Numbered from the stretch's first letter, positions 25,516 through 34,964 are shown. The stretch is 64,000 nt of DNA from Devosia sp. (GCA_017794705.1 CP051235.1:2419010-2483009); one strand, 5' to 3'. The notes: generated by a model not told the origin, from the letters alone. Program-made: numbers and translations.

Positions 25516-26496
25516 ATGCTTGTTTCGCAAATTGATCTCGGGGAAGGCCGGATTGGCGTGGTTGCCGATCTGGGTGAGGGGCCACGCCTGGTGAACGGGG
25601 CGGAAAGTGTGCTCGCCCTGGCTCATGAGGCAATAGCGGCCGGATCACAACTTCAGACCGTGATCAATTCACACGGGCTGGGCGAAGCGGTGGATCTTGT
25701 GCAGGTTTACGCCGAGGGGCGGTTCCTGCCACCCGTCACGCATCCCGACCCGGCGCATCTGCACCTGACTGGCACCGGACTGACCCACCTGGGCTCCGCG
25801 TCGGCACGCGATGCCATGCATACTGGCGCGGCGGAAGACATGACCGACTCCATGAAGATGTTCAACATGGGCATCAAGGGGGGCAAGCCGGCCGCGGGAG
25901 AGACGGGCGTGCAGCCGGAGTGGTTCTACAAGGGCAATGGACATGCAGCAGTGGCGGCCGGGCAGGATCTCGTCTCGCCGGCGTTTGCGCTCGATGGTGG
26001 CGAAGAGCCGGAACTGGCGGGCGTCTACCTGATTGGGCCAGAAGGCGGCGTGCACCGGATCGGATGGGCGCTGGCCAACGAGTTTTCTGATCATGTGACC
26101 GAGAAGCAGAATTACTTGTACCTGGCGCATTCCAAGCTGCGGCAGGCCTCGTTCGGGCCGCAGATGCTGGTGGGCGAGCTGCCCGTAGATGTGCGCGGCG
26201 CCTCGCGCATCCTGCGCAATGGCGACATCATCTGGGAGAAGCCCTTCCTTTCGGGCGAGGCCAACATGTCCCACAGTTTCGCCAACCTCGAACATCATCA
26301 TTTCAAGTACGACCTTTTCCGGGCACCGGGCGATGTGCACGTCCACATGTTCGGCACAGCGACGCTTTCGGTCGCCGACGGAATTGTCACCGAGCCGGGT
26401 GATGTGTTCGAGATCGAGGCAGCGCCGTTCGGTCTGCCGCTGCGCAACACGCTGGCGATCGCCGCCCCGCAAGAGGTCAGCCTGACGCCCCTGTAA
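25516..26496 (+). CDS. GguC/AraD1 family protein (fumarylacetoacetase-like fold)
   Basis: A 326-residue protein of the FAH superfamily. Features are THLGSASARDAMH, EWFYKGNGHAAVAAGQDLVSPAFALDGGEEPE with metal-binding acidic residues, LYLAHSKLRQASFGPQMLVGELP and a C-terminal HVHMFGTATLS. The overall pattern matches GguC/AraD1 proteins, which are linked to pentose (arabinose/xylose) catabolism and found beside chvE-gguAB sugar transporters in rhizobia. Here no sugar genes are adjacent. ATG 25516 is supported by GGAGAGGG upstream. A role as a sugar-acid dehydratase is inference. Confidence 0.85.
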   Translation: MLVSQIDLGEGRIGVVADLGEGPRLVNGAESVLALAHEAIAAGSQLQTVINSHGLGEAVDLVQVYAEGRFLPPVTHPDPAHLHLTGTGLTHLGSASARDAMHTGAAEDMTDSMKMFNMGIKGGKPAAGETGVQPEWFYKGNGHAAVAAGQDLVSPAFALDGGEEPELAGVYLIGPEGGVHRIGWALANEFSDHVTEKQNYLYLAHSKLRQASFGPQMLVGELPVDVRGASRILRNGDIIWEKPFLSGEANMSHSFANLEHHHFKYDLFRAPGDVHVHMFGTATLSVADGIVTEPGDVFEIEAAPFGLPLRNTLAIAAPQEVSLTPL

Positions 26497-26612
26497 AATG
26501 GGCGGAACTGCGACGGTTTGCTGACGGGTCAGCGGTTTTTGGCCCGCATTGTGGATGATTTTTGCCGTAATCTTGTGTAGGCCTTGGCGTGCGGAGTGAT
26601 TTGAGGTCAAGC

Positions 26613-27419
26613 GTGCCCAACAAGGCCATCAGGAACCTGTTGCTTGCCGGTGCCGCCAGTTCGATGCTGGCTGCGCCCGCTTTGGCGTGCGCCGATCTCA
26701 CATCCGGCCCGACGGCCACGGTGGTCTCGGTCACCGACGGAGATACGGTGGTGCTGGACAATGGCGAGCGGGTGCGGCTGATCGGCATGCAGGCACCGAA
26801 ACTGCCGCTGGGTCGGCCGGATTTCGAACCCTGGCCAATGGCGGATGAGGCCAAGGCGCATCTGGAAGATCTGGCGTTGGGCGAACAGGTTGAAGTCCGG
26901 TTCGGTGGTGCTCAGCGCGACCGGCACGGCCGCATACTGGGTCACATGTTTATCGGCGAGGAAGCAATCTGGGCGCAGGAAGCTGTTCTGCGGGCTGGAT
27001 TGGCGCGGGTCTATTCGTTCTCGGACAACCGTTCCTGCCTCGAAGACCTTTACCGGGCTGAAAACCTGGCGCGGGCTGAGCGTGCCGGGATCTGGTCTGA
27101 TCCCTACTATGGGATCGTGCAGGCCGACCGGCCGCAGACAGTTCTGGAACTCGTCGACGAGTATGTGCTGGTCGAGGGCAGGGTGCTCAACGCCGATCAA
27201 AGCGGACCGCGGGTCTATCTCAATTTCGGGCGGGATTGGGACAATGACTTCACGGCCGTCATTGAACGTAGTGCGCTACGTCTGTTCGAACAGGACGGCG
27301 CCGATCCGCTGGTGCTGGAAGATGCATTGGTGCGGGTGCGTGGCTGGGTCGAGAACTGGAACGGCCCGCGCATTGAAATCACTCATCCTGAACAGATTGA
27401 GGTTCTGGCGTGGCGATAG
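26613..27419 (+). CDS. Thermonuclease (SNase)-like exported protein, catalytic residues degenerate
   Basis: A 268-residue protein with a signal peptide (ending about AAPALAC) and an SNase OB-fold (about 30-135): TATVVSVTDGDTVVLDNGERVRLIGMQAPKLPLGR and RDRHGRILGHMFIG. In staphylococcal nuclease the loop after V-R-L carries Asp40 and Glu43 (I-D-x-P-E); here the same place reads M-Q-A-P-K, so both appear replaced while the Arg before it remains. A second domain of about 100 residues follows. The GTG at 26613 has GAGG 7 bases upstream. Its end overlaps the start of the M48 gene by 10 bases, so they are translationally coupled. Confidence 0.85.
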   Translation: MPNKAIRNLLLAGAASSMLAAPALACADLTSGPTATVVSVTDGDTVVLDNGERVRLIGMQAPKLPLGRPDFEPWPMADEAKAHLEDLALGEQVEVRFGGAQRDRHGRILGHMFIGEEAIWAQEAVLRAGLARVYSFSDNRSCLEDLYRAENLARAERAGIWSDPYYGIVQADRPQTVLELVDEYVLVEGRVLNADQSGPRVYLNFGRDWDNDFTAVIERSALRLFEQDGADPLVLEDALVRVRGWVENWNGPRIEITHPEQIEVLAWR

Positions 27420-28903
27420 GCTGGTCCGGGCGCGCCCGGCACCTGATTGCCGGTCTGCGGCTGCCGCATCTTGCGGCAGCGCTTTCGCTTGTGGTGCTGG
27501 CTTCATGTTCGAGCACCATGATGGGTGGCGGTACGACGGTAACACCGCCGGGCACGCCGCAGGCCATTCCGGCCGGCACGGACCCCGAAGATGCAGTGAT
27601 CGGGCTGCGGGAACATCCGCGCATCGTTGCGGCCTACGGTGGCGAATATTCCAATCGCAAGGCAGAGATCATGATCCGCCGCATCGTTTCGCGGCTGCTG
27701 GAAGCGGCCAACCAGCCGCAGGATGCGTTCACCGTGACCATTCTGGACTCGGCGCAGGTCAATGCCTTCGCGCTGCCAGGCGGGTACATCTACGTGACGC
27801 GCGGCATCCTGGCGCTGGCCAATGACAGCAGCGAACTGGCAGCGGTGCTGGCGCATGAAATCGCCCACGTCACCCTGAGGCACGCGCGGGCGCGCACCAA
27901 CCGGCAGCGCACGACCGAGCTTGTGGATCAGGTGATCACGGGCGTGTTTGGCGGCGATGTCGATACGGACCAGTCGGCCCAGCGTTCGCGCATGTCGCTG
28001 GCGGCCTTCACCCAGTCGCAGGAATTGCAGGCCGACGAGGAAGGCGTGATGATCGCCGGCCGCGCCGGTTATGATCCTCATGCGGCCGGACGGTTCCTGG
28101 CTGCCATGGCGCGGTTTGCCGAATTCGATAGCGGACAGGAAGAACAGCAGGATGATTTCCTGTCCAGTCACCCCTCAACGCCAAACCGGATCCAGCGGGC
28201 GGTGGAGACGGCGCGCACTTTTGGTGCGCCGGGCATCGGGGAGACCGATCGGGCCGGGTATCTGGCGGCGATCGAGGGCTTGAGCTTTGGCGACAGCCCG
28301 TCTCTGGGCGTGATTATCGGGCAAAGGTTCGTGCACCCCTCGCTCAATTTCACGTTTGCCGTGCCGGACCGCTATGAGTTGCAGAATACGCCAACCGCAG
28401 TGGTGGGCGTGGCGGGCGACGGTGAAGCGGTGCGGTTCGACAGTGCTGACGTACCCCAGAACATGGACCTGCGCGACTATCTGCGCTCGGGTTGGATTTC
28501 CGGGCTCGACCCGGCCAGCATTGTTGCTGAAAGCCACAACGGGGTGGACATGGCCACCGGCAGCGCACGGACGCCGGACTGGTTCTTCCGCGTCACAGCC
28601 TTGCGGTTTGATGGTGAAGTTTACCGGTTCATCTTTGCCAGCCGTGCGGACAGCCGGGCCTTTGCCGGGGCGGCGAACCAGACGATCGCCAGTTTCCGAC
28701 GCACCAACCGCACCGATCTTCAGGCGGTGAGGGAACTTCAGATCGACGTCGTCACGGCGCGAACAGGCGACACGATTGAAACGCTGGCGGCGCGCATGGG
28801 GGCACTGCCGAACGCGCGCCAGACCTTCCTGATCCTCAACAACCTGTTTGCCGGTGATCCGATCCAGCCCGGTGAACAATACAAGATCATTGGCGTCGAG
28901 TAG
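27410..28903 (+). CDS. M48 family metalloprotease lipoprotein with C-terminal LysM-like domain
   Basis: A 497-residue exported zinc protease. Lipoprotein signal with lipobox LASC, M48 domain with HEIAHVTLRHARA (HExxH, about residue 149) and third ligand Glu in the QELQADEEGV helix; Zn-protease body to about residue 270, then a domain of unknown function and a LysM-like tail (TGDTIETLAARMGALPN to PGEQYKIIG) that may bind peptidoglycan. The family includes BepA/LoiP, which work in outer-membrane quality control. Translation is coupled to the SNase-like gene. Start is GTG. Confidence 0.93.
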   Translation: MAIGWSGRARHLIAGLRLPHLAAALSLVVLASCSSTMMGGGTTVTPPGTPQAIPAGTDPEDAVIGLREHPRIVAAYGGEYSNRKAEIMIRRIVSRLLEAANQPQDAFTVTILDSAQVNAFALPGGYIYVTRGILALANDSSELAAVLAHEIAHVTLRHARARTNRQRTTELVDQVITGVFGGDVDTDQSAQRSRMSLAAFTQSQELQADEEGVMIAGRAGYDPHAAGRFLAAMARFAEFDSGQEEQQDDFLSSHPSTPNRIQRAVETARTFGAPGIGETDRAGYLAAIEGLSFGDSPSLGVIIGQRFVHPSLNFTFAVPDRYELQNTPTAVVGVAGDGEAVRFDSADVPQNMDLRDYLRSGWISGLDPASIVAESHNGVDMATGSARTPDWFFRVTALRFDGEVYRFIFASRADSRAFAGAANQTIASFRRTNRTDLQAVRELQIDVVTARTGDTIETLAARMGALPNARQTFLILNNLFAGDPIQPGEQYKIIGVE

Positions 28904-28910
28904 GCCCAAG

Positions 28911-28940
28911 AAAAAAGGCCGGAGTGAACCCCCGGCCTGT
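28911..28940 (-). terminator. Intrinsic terminator for carD, probably bidirectional
   Basis: Stem AGGCCGG (28916-28922) with CCGGCCT (28932-28938) and a 9-base loop. Read on the minus strand the stem is followed by a run of six T (28911-28916), a good rho-independent terminator 28 bases after the carD stop. On the plus strand only a short GTTT follows, so it is weaker for the M48 gene. Confidence 0.85.
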
Positions 28941-28967
28941 TTCAATTCAAATTGGCGATCGCGACGA

Positions 28968-29555
28968 TCAGGCGGCAGCTTCCTTGCTGGTCTCGCCTTC
29001 GTCATTGTCGCCTTCCTCGGCATCGGCCTTTGCACCGCGGCGCGGGCTCTTGGCCAGGTGCTTGAGGATGAGTTGTTCGGCTTCGGTCAGGGTCAGCTTG
29101 CGCACGGCGCCGATTTCACGGGACATGCGGTCCATGGCCTGTTCGAACAGCTGGCGTTCGGAATAGGACTGCTCGGGCTGATCCTCGGAACGGTAGAGAT
29201 CGCGCACGACTTCTGAAATGTAGGCCAGATCACCCGAGTTGATCTTTGCCTCATATTCCTGGGCGCGGCGGCTCCACATGGTGCGTTTGACGCGGGCGCG
29301 GCCGGTGACGGTTTTCAGCGAACGGTTGACCGCATCGTCGGTGGCCAGCTTGCGCATGCCGACGCTTTCAACCTTGGCAACGGGAACGCGCAGGGTCAGC
29401 TTGTCCTGCTCAAAGCTGATGACAAACAGTTCGAGCTTCAGATCTGCGATTTCCTGCTCTTCAATAGCCGTGATCTGACCCACGCCGTGAGCGGGATATA
29501 CAATGTATTCGCCGGTTTTGAAGCCGGCACGCTGCATGGTCTTTTTTGATGCCAC
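28968..29555 (-). CDS. carD: CarD family RNA polymerase-binding transcription factor
   Basis: A 195-residue CarD-like regulator (CdnL/LtvA type). The N-terminal RNAP-interacting Tudor-like domain reads FKTGEYIVYPAHGVGQITAIEEQEI (about 12-75), followed by a helical DNA-binding domain with RTMWSRRAQEYEAKINSGDLAYISEVVRDLY, including the tryptophan that contacts the promoter edge. The C-terminus is acidic and low-complexity. It stabilises open promoter complexes at rRNA and other promoters. Downstream of the helicase/S4/fdxA genes in the same direction, an order conserved in Hyphomicrobiales, but separated from fdxA by 367 bases, so it has its own promoter. Confidence 0.95.
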   Translation of the reverse strand: MASKKTMQRAGFKTGEYIVYPAHGVGQITAIEEQEIADLKLELFVISFEQDKLTLRVPVAKVESVGMRKLATDDAVNRSLKTVTGRARVKRTMWSRRAQEYEAKINSGDLAYISEVVRDLYRSEDQPEQSYSERQLFEQAMDRMSREIGAVRKLTLTEAEQLILKHLAKSPRRGAKADAEEGDNDEGETSKEAAA

Positions 29556-29922
29556 AAGGCACCTCCTATCTGACGCCGCAATGGCTGGCTCGGCAGCGGA
29601 CCCGGTCGGCCATCCCTACTCTTTGCGCCGGAACACCGGCGGAATTTACAGTCAGAACCCTCGCCGCGCAGTCCGGATCCGCTTTTCCGGTATGCGTCGA
29701 TCGGGTAGAGGTTTTGCCAAAATTAAGGGCACCTTCTGGCACCCCTTGATATTGCCACGCCTGACTGCGTTTGGTGATGAAGCACCATATCACAAAAATG
29801 TCGTGAAATCAAAAAACTTGTGCAGTTGGCTTAACACGCCAATTCAGCACGCCCGGACAGGGCGCGAAAATCGGGAGATGAATCGGGGCCGGTTCGCGGT
29901 CCCCGCCCGGACGCCTGGCGCG
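29556..29922. other. 367-bp gap between carD and fdxA
   Basis: No coding region is supported on either strand. It must hold the carD promoter and 5' leader (minus strand) and the end of the fdxA transcript. Near 29727-29746 an AAGGG/CCCTT inverted pair flanks CACCTTCTGGCAC. The part from 29770 to 29850 is A/T-rich compared with its surroundings, which fits a promoter. I cannot assign a precise promoter. Confidence 0.5.
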
Positions 29923-30261
29923 CTAGTCGCCTTCGCCGGGGTTTTCCGAGAAGTATTTCTCGTATTTGTTCTCAACACCATCAAACTCTGCCGCGTCAGC
30001 CGGCGCATCACGCTTGATGGTGATGTTGGGCCAGACTGCCGCATATTTGGTGTTGATCTCAAGCCACTTTTCAAGACCGGGCTCGGTATCCGCCTTGATG
30101 GCGTCCACCGGACATTCGGGTTCGCACACGCCGCAGTCGATACACTCGTCGGGGTGGATCACCAGCATGTTCTCTCCCTCGTAGAAACAGTCCACCGGGC
30201 ACACTTCAACGCAATCCATGTGTTTGCAGCGAATGCAGTTGTCGACGACGATATAGGTCAT
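29923..30261 (-). CDS. fdxA: 7Fe ferredoxin FdxA
   Basis: A 112-residue Azotobacter-type ferredoxin carrying one 3Fe-4S and one 4Fe-4S cluster. The cluster ligands are in [19 protein letters not shown] and [17 protein letters not shown], and the long C-terminal helix ([20 protein letters not shown]) is typical. The ATG at 30259-30261 was chosen at the invariant M-T-Y-I-V start; an upstream open extension has no homology. It is in the helicase/S4/ferredoxin/carD block conserved in rhizobia. Confidence 0.96.
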   Translation of the reverse strand: MTYIVVDNCIRCKHMDCVEVCPVDCFYEGENMLVIHPDECIDCGVCEPECPVDAIKADTEPGLEKWLEINTKYAAVWPNITIKRDAPADAAEFDGVENKYEKYFSENPGEGD

Positions 30262-30450
30262 TGCCGGGAGCGATCCTGAACCTGGTCTTTCATGGTGCTG
30301 TCTGGGCCCTTGGTTAGGCCGAACATACAGCACTGGGTTGCTAACGGTTTCGTGCCGAACTGGCAAGGTGCACGTGTGACACAGATGGCTATCGGGCGCC
30401 GGTTTGCGGGAAAGCGGTTTCTGCGCGCGGGCACAAACACGAAAAAATGG

Positions 30451-30846
30451 TTAGTCCCGGTCACGAAAGGCGTCGATTTCACGGCGTTCCTTCTTGGTCG
30501 GCCTGCCTGCACCGGGCTCGCGTTGTGCAGCTGGGGCGGGCCGAAAATCCTTCTCCCGCTTCGGCAGGGTCGGGGTCAGGTCCTGATAGAGTTGTTGCGC
30601 TTCGGGTGCGGGTCCGCGCCTTGTCCCGGTGTCGAGCACCTTCAGCACACGCAGCCTTTCGGCGTAGGTAATGGTCAAGACCTGGCCGACGTCAACCTTG
30701 TGTGCCGGCTGGGTGATGCGGTTGCCGTCGAGCCGGACGTTGCCGGCCTCGATCAGCTTTTGCGCCAGAGTGCGCGATTTGACGATGCGGGCGAACCACA
30801 GGAACTTGTCGAGGCGCTGGCGCGCCGGTACTGCCCGTTCAACCAT
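30451..30846 (-). CDS. RNA-binding S4 domain protein (Hsp15-like)
   Basis: A 131-residue protein with an N-terminal S4 domain (RLDKFLWFARIVKSRTLAQKLIEAGNVRLDGNRITQPAHKVDVGQVLTI) and a basic, disordered tail. The match is to HslR/Hsp15, which binds 50S subunits carrying stalled nascent chains. It starts 6 bases after the end of the helicase gene in the same direction, so the two are an operon; both bind RNA, and the pairing is conserved in Alphaproteobacteria. Confidence 0.92.
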   Translation of the reverse strand: MVERAVPARQRLDKFLWFARIVKSRTLAQKLIEAGNVRLDGNRITQPAHKVDVGQVLTITYAERLRVLKVLDTGTRRGPAPEAQQLYQDLTPTLPKREKDFRPAPAAQREPGAGRPTKKERREIDAFRDRD

Positions 30847-30852
30847 CGCCGC

Positions 30853-33762
30853 CTATCTGCCCGCGCGTTCTTTCAGCACGGCAAGGGCGGCAAAGGGCGA
30901 ATCCGGATCGATGGGCTTTTCGCGCGGTTTGTTCTCCGGCCGGCTGCGGTTGGCGTGCGGCGGTTTTCCGCCCTTCTTGTGCTCGCTGTTGGCCTTGTGG
31001 CCGGCATGCTTACCCTTTGCGTGGCCGTTGGCGTTCTGGTTGCCGCGCTGTGGCTTTCGGCCGTGGTTTTCGCGGTGACGCGGAGCGGGGAACCAGACCT
31101 CATCGAACAGGGGTTCTGCCGGTTCCTCGGGCGACTGGGTCGCGCCGAGTTCGACCGGGCTCGGACCGTCCAGCTTGACCAGGTTCTCGACTGCGCCTGA
31201 TTGAGGGTCGGTGCCAGCGTGCGTTTCGATGCCGTCGAGTTTTGCCGCGTCCTTGAGATCGCTGGCCTCGACGGGGTCGGCGGGCAATGTTGCATCGGGT
31301 TCAGTCGCCGGAGAGTTGTCGAGCTTGCGGCGGTCGACGCGATAGCCGAGCGACTGCAGGATGGAGTTGAAATCCTCACCGGCGCAACCAAGCAGTGAGG
31401 TCATCTCGACGGTGACACGGAATCCATTGCGTTCCGCTGCACCCTCGGGCACTTCGCCTTCGGCGCGGGCCGGATCGGCGGCGATCAACGGACGGATGAT
31501 ATCGGCGAGACGTTCAAGAATGTCGACGCGCACGGCACGCCTGCCAGCCACCTTGAAGCCGGCGATCTCGTAAAGCTGTTTTGCGACGGCCGGATCGGTC
31601 TCGAATGAGGTGCGTCCGGACAGAACGATGTGTGGAATGTCGGTCAGGCCCGGCTGATCCACCCCACCATTCTTCAGCGCATAAAGGATCAGCGCCAGCT
31701 CGCGCGGGGCGGGTTTGAGGCTTTGCGGCACATAGATGTGGTAGGCACCGAACTTGACGCCCAGACGACGCATCTTGCCGCGTACATCCTGATCGAGGCC
31801 CTTGATCTCGTTGGCGACCTGTTGGCGCGGCAGGATGCCCAGATGTTCGGCCAACTGGAAACAGACGCCACGTGCGGCACCCTCGATCTCCACGGGTTCG
31901 AGCAGCGCCTTGATCTGCTCAAGCTGGGTATTGATCATGTGCCGCAGCCAGAGCTGCAGCCGGTCCTGCACCTTTTCAAGGTCCGGCCCGGTCAGGCCCT
32001 CGTCGGCCAGAACGATGACGCGCGGGGCAAACAGATCATCACCTTCTGCGAGTTCGGCGACCACTTCGCCCTTCCAGCGCAGCTTGCCGTCGGTCGACAG
32101 AATGATCTGGTCATTGGGGGCGGCGGCAAGGCGGGCGGCGCGGTTCCGCAGTTCCGGGGCGACAATTGCCGCGGCGGCGGACCGCAGGGCCTTGGCATCA
32201 AGCTCGCCCTCGGCCGGCGCGAGATTGAAGCGAAACCCGCTGATCGAGCCGATCAGGTGCCCCTCAAGGGAAATCTCGCCGTTGTCGTTGATCGTGGGGT
32301 CTGCCATGCGTCTGTCTCTTAGGTGGCGAAGCAATGCCGAAGTGCGCCGATCGACAAAACGCTGTGTCAGCCGATCGTGCAGCGCATCGCTCAAGCGGTT
32401 TTCTATGTCGCGGGTTGTTTCACGCCAATGGGTTGGGTCGTCCAGCCAGTCTTTCCGGTTCGCAACAAAGGTCCAGGTCCTGATCTGCTTGATCCGGTTG
32501 GACAAAGTGTCAATGTCTCCGCTCATATTGTCGCAGAACCTGACCTGATCGGCAATCCAATCCTCGGCAATTGGCCGTCCATTGGCCAGATCGTTAAAAA
32601 TCCTTGTAACTATGTCACCATGTTGCGCCATTGATATGTCGCGGTAGTCAGGAATCTGGCAACAGGACCACAAAAGCGAGACCAAAGTGGGGTCGGTCGC
32701 CTGAAAGGCGGCGCCGTTGCGGATCAAATGCTCCAGGGTCCACTGATCAGTCACCGTGGGATTGCGCGTCAGGCGCGGATCATCCGGTGTTTTGTCCAGC
32801 GATTGCCGCAGCCGATCGGGACTTGAAAAGTCAAGCAACGGGTTGCGCCATTGCAACTGTTTGACCGGCTGGAAGTCATGAGTCTCGAGCTGGATGATCA
32901 TGTCTTCGTCAAGGGACGAAGCCTGTCCTGTGACCCCAAACGTGCCGTTGGTCGTGTGCCGTCCGGCACGGCCGGCGATCTGGCCCATTTCGGCAGGCGT
33001 GAGCGGGCGATGCTGGTGACCGTCAAATTTGGTGTCGGCGGCGAAAGCCACATGGCGCACATCAAGATTGAGCCCCATGCCGATGGCATCCGTGGCGACG
33101 AGGAAATCAACGTCGCCGTTCTCATACATTTCCACTTGGGCATTGCGAGTGCGGGGTGACAGGGCCCCCATGACCACGGCCGCCCCGCCACGTTCGCGAC
33201 GCAACAGTTCGGCGATGACGTAAACCTCGGCGGCCGAAAAGGCGATCAGCGCCGAACGCTGCGGCTGGCGGGTGATTTTCTTCGAGCCGGAATATGTGAG
33301 TTCGGAGAGGCGGGGCCGTTCGATGATCTCCACACCGGGCAAAAGCTCGCGGATAATCGGGATCATGGTGGCTGCGCCAAGAAGCAAGGTCTCGAACCGA
33401 CCCCGGGCGTGCAAAATGCGATCGGTGAACACATGGCCCCGATCGAAATCAGTCGCGGTCTGGATTTCATCGACCGCCAAAAAATCGACCGGAATGTCGA
33501 CGGGCATGGCCTCGACAGTCGCCACCCAGTAGCGGGTGTTGGCCGGCACGATCCGCTCTTCGCCGGTGACCAAAGCGACCTGCGCCTCGCCGACGCGAGC
33601 GGCAATCCGCTGATAGACCTCGCGCGCCAAAAGCCTGAGCGGCAGGCCGATCATGCCGGTGCGGTGCGACAGCATCCGGTCGATGGCATAGTGGGTCTTG
33701 CCGGTATTGGTGGGGCCGAGAACAGCCTTGAGGCTGGCAGCCTGATTCGCGGGCGCGTGCAT
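30853..33762 (-). CDS. Suv3-like DExH helicase
   Basis: A 969-residue superfamily 2 helicase. Walker A GPTNTGKTH is at residues 16-24, motif II is VDEIQ, and motif VI appears as QIAGRAGRH. GPTNTGKTHYAIDRM, LAREVY and SELTYSGSKK resemble mitochondrial SUV3 RNA helicases and their alphaproteobacterial relatives. Domain order: DEAD-like (1-150), helicase C (170-300), a long accessory helical region (to about 800), and a charged, low-complexity C-terminal tail rich in His/Lys/Asn/Gly. It probably unwinds RNA in degradation, in the cytoplasm. First gene of the S4/fdxA/carD block. Confidence 0.93.
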   Translation of the reverse strand: MHAPANQAASLKAVLGPTNTGKTHYAIDRMLSHRTGMIGLPLRLLAREVYQRIAARVGEAQVALVTGEERIVPANTRYWVATVEAMPVDIPVDFLAVDEIQTATDFDRGHVFTDRILHARGRFETLLLGAATMIPIIRELLPGVEIIERPRLSELTYSGSKKITRQPQRSALIAFSAAEVYVIAELLRRERGGAAVVMGALSPRTRNAQVEMYENGDVDFLVATDAIGMGLNLDVRHVAFAADTKFDGHQHRPLTPAEMGQIAGRAGRHTTNGTFGVTGQASSLDEDMIIQLETHDFQPVKQLQWRNPLLDFSSPDRLRQSLDKTPDDPRLTRNPTVTDQWTLEHLIRNGAAFQATDPTLVSLLWSCCQIPDYRDISMAQHGDIVTRIFNDLANGRPIAEDWIADQVRFCDNMSGDIDTLSNRIKQIRTWTFVANRKDWLDDPTHWRETTRDIENRLSDALHDRLTQRFVDRRTSALLRHLRDRRMADPTINDNGEISLEGHLIGSISGFRFNLAPAEGELDAKALRSAAAAIVAPELRNRAARLAAAPNDQIILSTDGKLRWKGEVVAELAEGDDLFAPRVIVLADEGLTGPDLEKVQDRLQLWLRHMINTQLEQIKALLEPVEIEGAARGVCFQLAEHLGILPRQQVANEIKGLDQDVRGKMRRLGVKFGAYHIYVPQSLKPAPRELALILYALKNGGVDQPGLTDIPHIVLSGRTSFETDPAVAKQLYEIAGFKVAGRRAVRVDILERLADIIRPLIAADPARAEGEVPEGAAERNGFRVTVEMTSLLGCAGEDFNSILQSLGYRVDRRKLDNSPATEPDATLPADPVEASDLKDAAKLDGIETHAGTDPQSGAVENLVKLDGPSPVELGATQSPEEPAEPLFDEVWFPAPRHRENHGRKPQRGNQNANGHAKGKHAGHKANSEHKKGGKPPHANRSRPENKPREKPIDPDSPFAALAVLKERAGR

Positions 33763-34175
33763 GAGCTATGACTAGCAGAAATTTCCGTTCTGAAATGTGT
33801 CAGTCCGGAACGGTTGAAAGGGGCGGGTGACGCAACGGATTAACAAACAGCACAAAATGAGAACAAACACGGGCCGAATCGGAACGGCCCGCTGATTCCC
33901 AATTTGTTCCCTACACTATCTGGTGGTGCGCGGCGGCGAAAGCAACTAGACGTGCAGCAAGTGTTTGAAATCACTAAAAATTCGCTGGAGATCCGTTTAC
34001 CGGGCTTAACAGGCGGTTAATTCGGGCAGAATCGGCGAAAGTGTAAACTCGGGATGTCTCGCAAGCCGTGCGAGAAAACACAGCCGTTAAGAAATTGGCC
34101 CCGGATTTCGGGGCCATGTTTCTTCAAAATTTACAAAAAACTTTTTGACGTTCCAGATCGGGACCGGGGGCAGGC
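33763..34175. other. 413-bp gap upstream of the helicase gene
   Basis: No gene is supported. The left part (minus strand) is the helicase leader. It contains a GC hairpin at 33870-33891 (CGGGCCG with CGGCCCG, 8-base loop) followed on the minus strand by a T-rich stretch down to about 33856, which has the form of a terminator or attenuator. The right end carries the terminator of the DUF3108 gene. Much of the gap is A/T-rich relative to the genes around it. Confidence 0.45.
34090..34115 (-). terminator. Hairpin terminator of the DUF3108 gene
   Basis: Stem GGCCCCG (34097-34103) with CGGGGCC (34109-34115), loop of 5, followed on the minus strand by AATTTCTT. It lies 61 bases after the DUF3108 stop codon. 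The T-run is imperfect, so efficiency is uncertain. Confidence 0.6.
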
Positions 34176-34964
34176 TCAGCCCATGCGCGTCAGCACCATC
34201 GACAGGTCGCCAATCGCGGTGCCGATCAGCACACGATAGGGGATGAAGGTGCCACTCTCTCCAACAGGGGCGTACCAGATCAGGATGCGTTCCGAATGCT
34301 GCAGGTAGGCGGTAAACTCGGAAGTGGCATAGTGGCCTGAAATCGGCTCGTAGCTCACCTGGCACAGAACCACCGGGCCCTGATACCCGGTGCGGGCCGA
34401 GGTGGCGTTCTCCATCGAGGCATAGCGCATTACAAGGTCGAAGCGCTCGGTACCGGTGAAAATCTTCAGCCGCCGGTTGCATAGGTCAGAATCGAGGCTG
34501 CCCGCCTTGATGATAAAGGCCGAGATCATGTCGTTGACGCCGGTCAGTTGGCTGCGCTCGATCGGCACGCGGTCGACGCGCGGTGGCAGCGGCGGGTCGA
34601 CGATGAAGCTTTCAACGTTTCCTGCCTGATAAGTGGCGGCGATAGTGAATTGTCCGTCGCCAGTGCGGGTGTGCAGGCGAAAGTCCTCGCCGCTTAGGCG
34701 GCCGGTGGCGGAACGGCCGGTGACATCGGCAGTAGCAGAGCCGCTGGCAACGAACTGGCCGAGGCCGGCGACGCGGGCGTCCAGGTCAATCGCGTAGTCA
34801 TTGCCATTGTCGGCGAAGTTGAAATCCAAATGGGCCACGATATTGCCCGACATGGACACGACATAGCGGGCATCCAGCGCCACCGATTGCGCGTTCGCGG
34901 CGGCTGGAAGTAAACAGGCGGCTGCAAAGAGCGGGGCGAGCAGGCGTCGGCCGGCGTTGAGCAT
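34176..34964 (-). CDS. DUF3108 domain-containing exported protein
   Basis: A 262-residue protein with a signal peptide (about 1-25, ending AAANAQSV). The mature protein starts LDARYVVSMSGNIVAHLDFNFADNGNDYAIDLDARVAGLG, a beta-strand pattern of the DUF3108 family, with two conserved Cys (DLCNRRLKIFTG and VLCQVSYEP). I used the ATG at 34962-34964; its only Shine-Dalgarno-like AGAGG is about 12 bases away, so the exact start is not certain. Family members are probably periplasmic; function unknown. It is divergent from rpmB, as in many Hyphomicrobiales. Confidence 0.85.
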   Translation of the reverse strand: MLNAGRRLLAPLFAAACLLPAAANAQSVALDARYVVSMSGNIVAHLDFNFADNGNDYAIDLDARVAGLGQFVASGSATADVTGRSATGRLSGEDFRLHTRTGDGQFTIAATYQAGNVESFIVDPPLPPRVDRVPIERSQLTGVNDMISAFIIKAGSLDSDLCNRRLKIFTGTERFDLVMRYASMENATSARTGYQGPVVLCQVSYEPISGHYATSEFTAYLQHSERILIWYAPVGESGTFIPYRVLIGTAIGDLSMVLTRMG

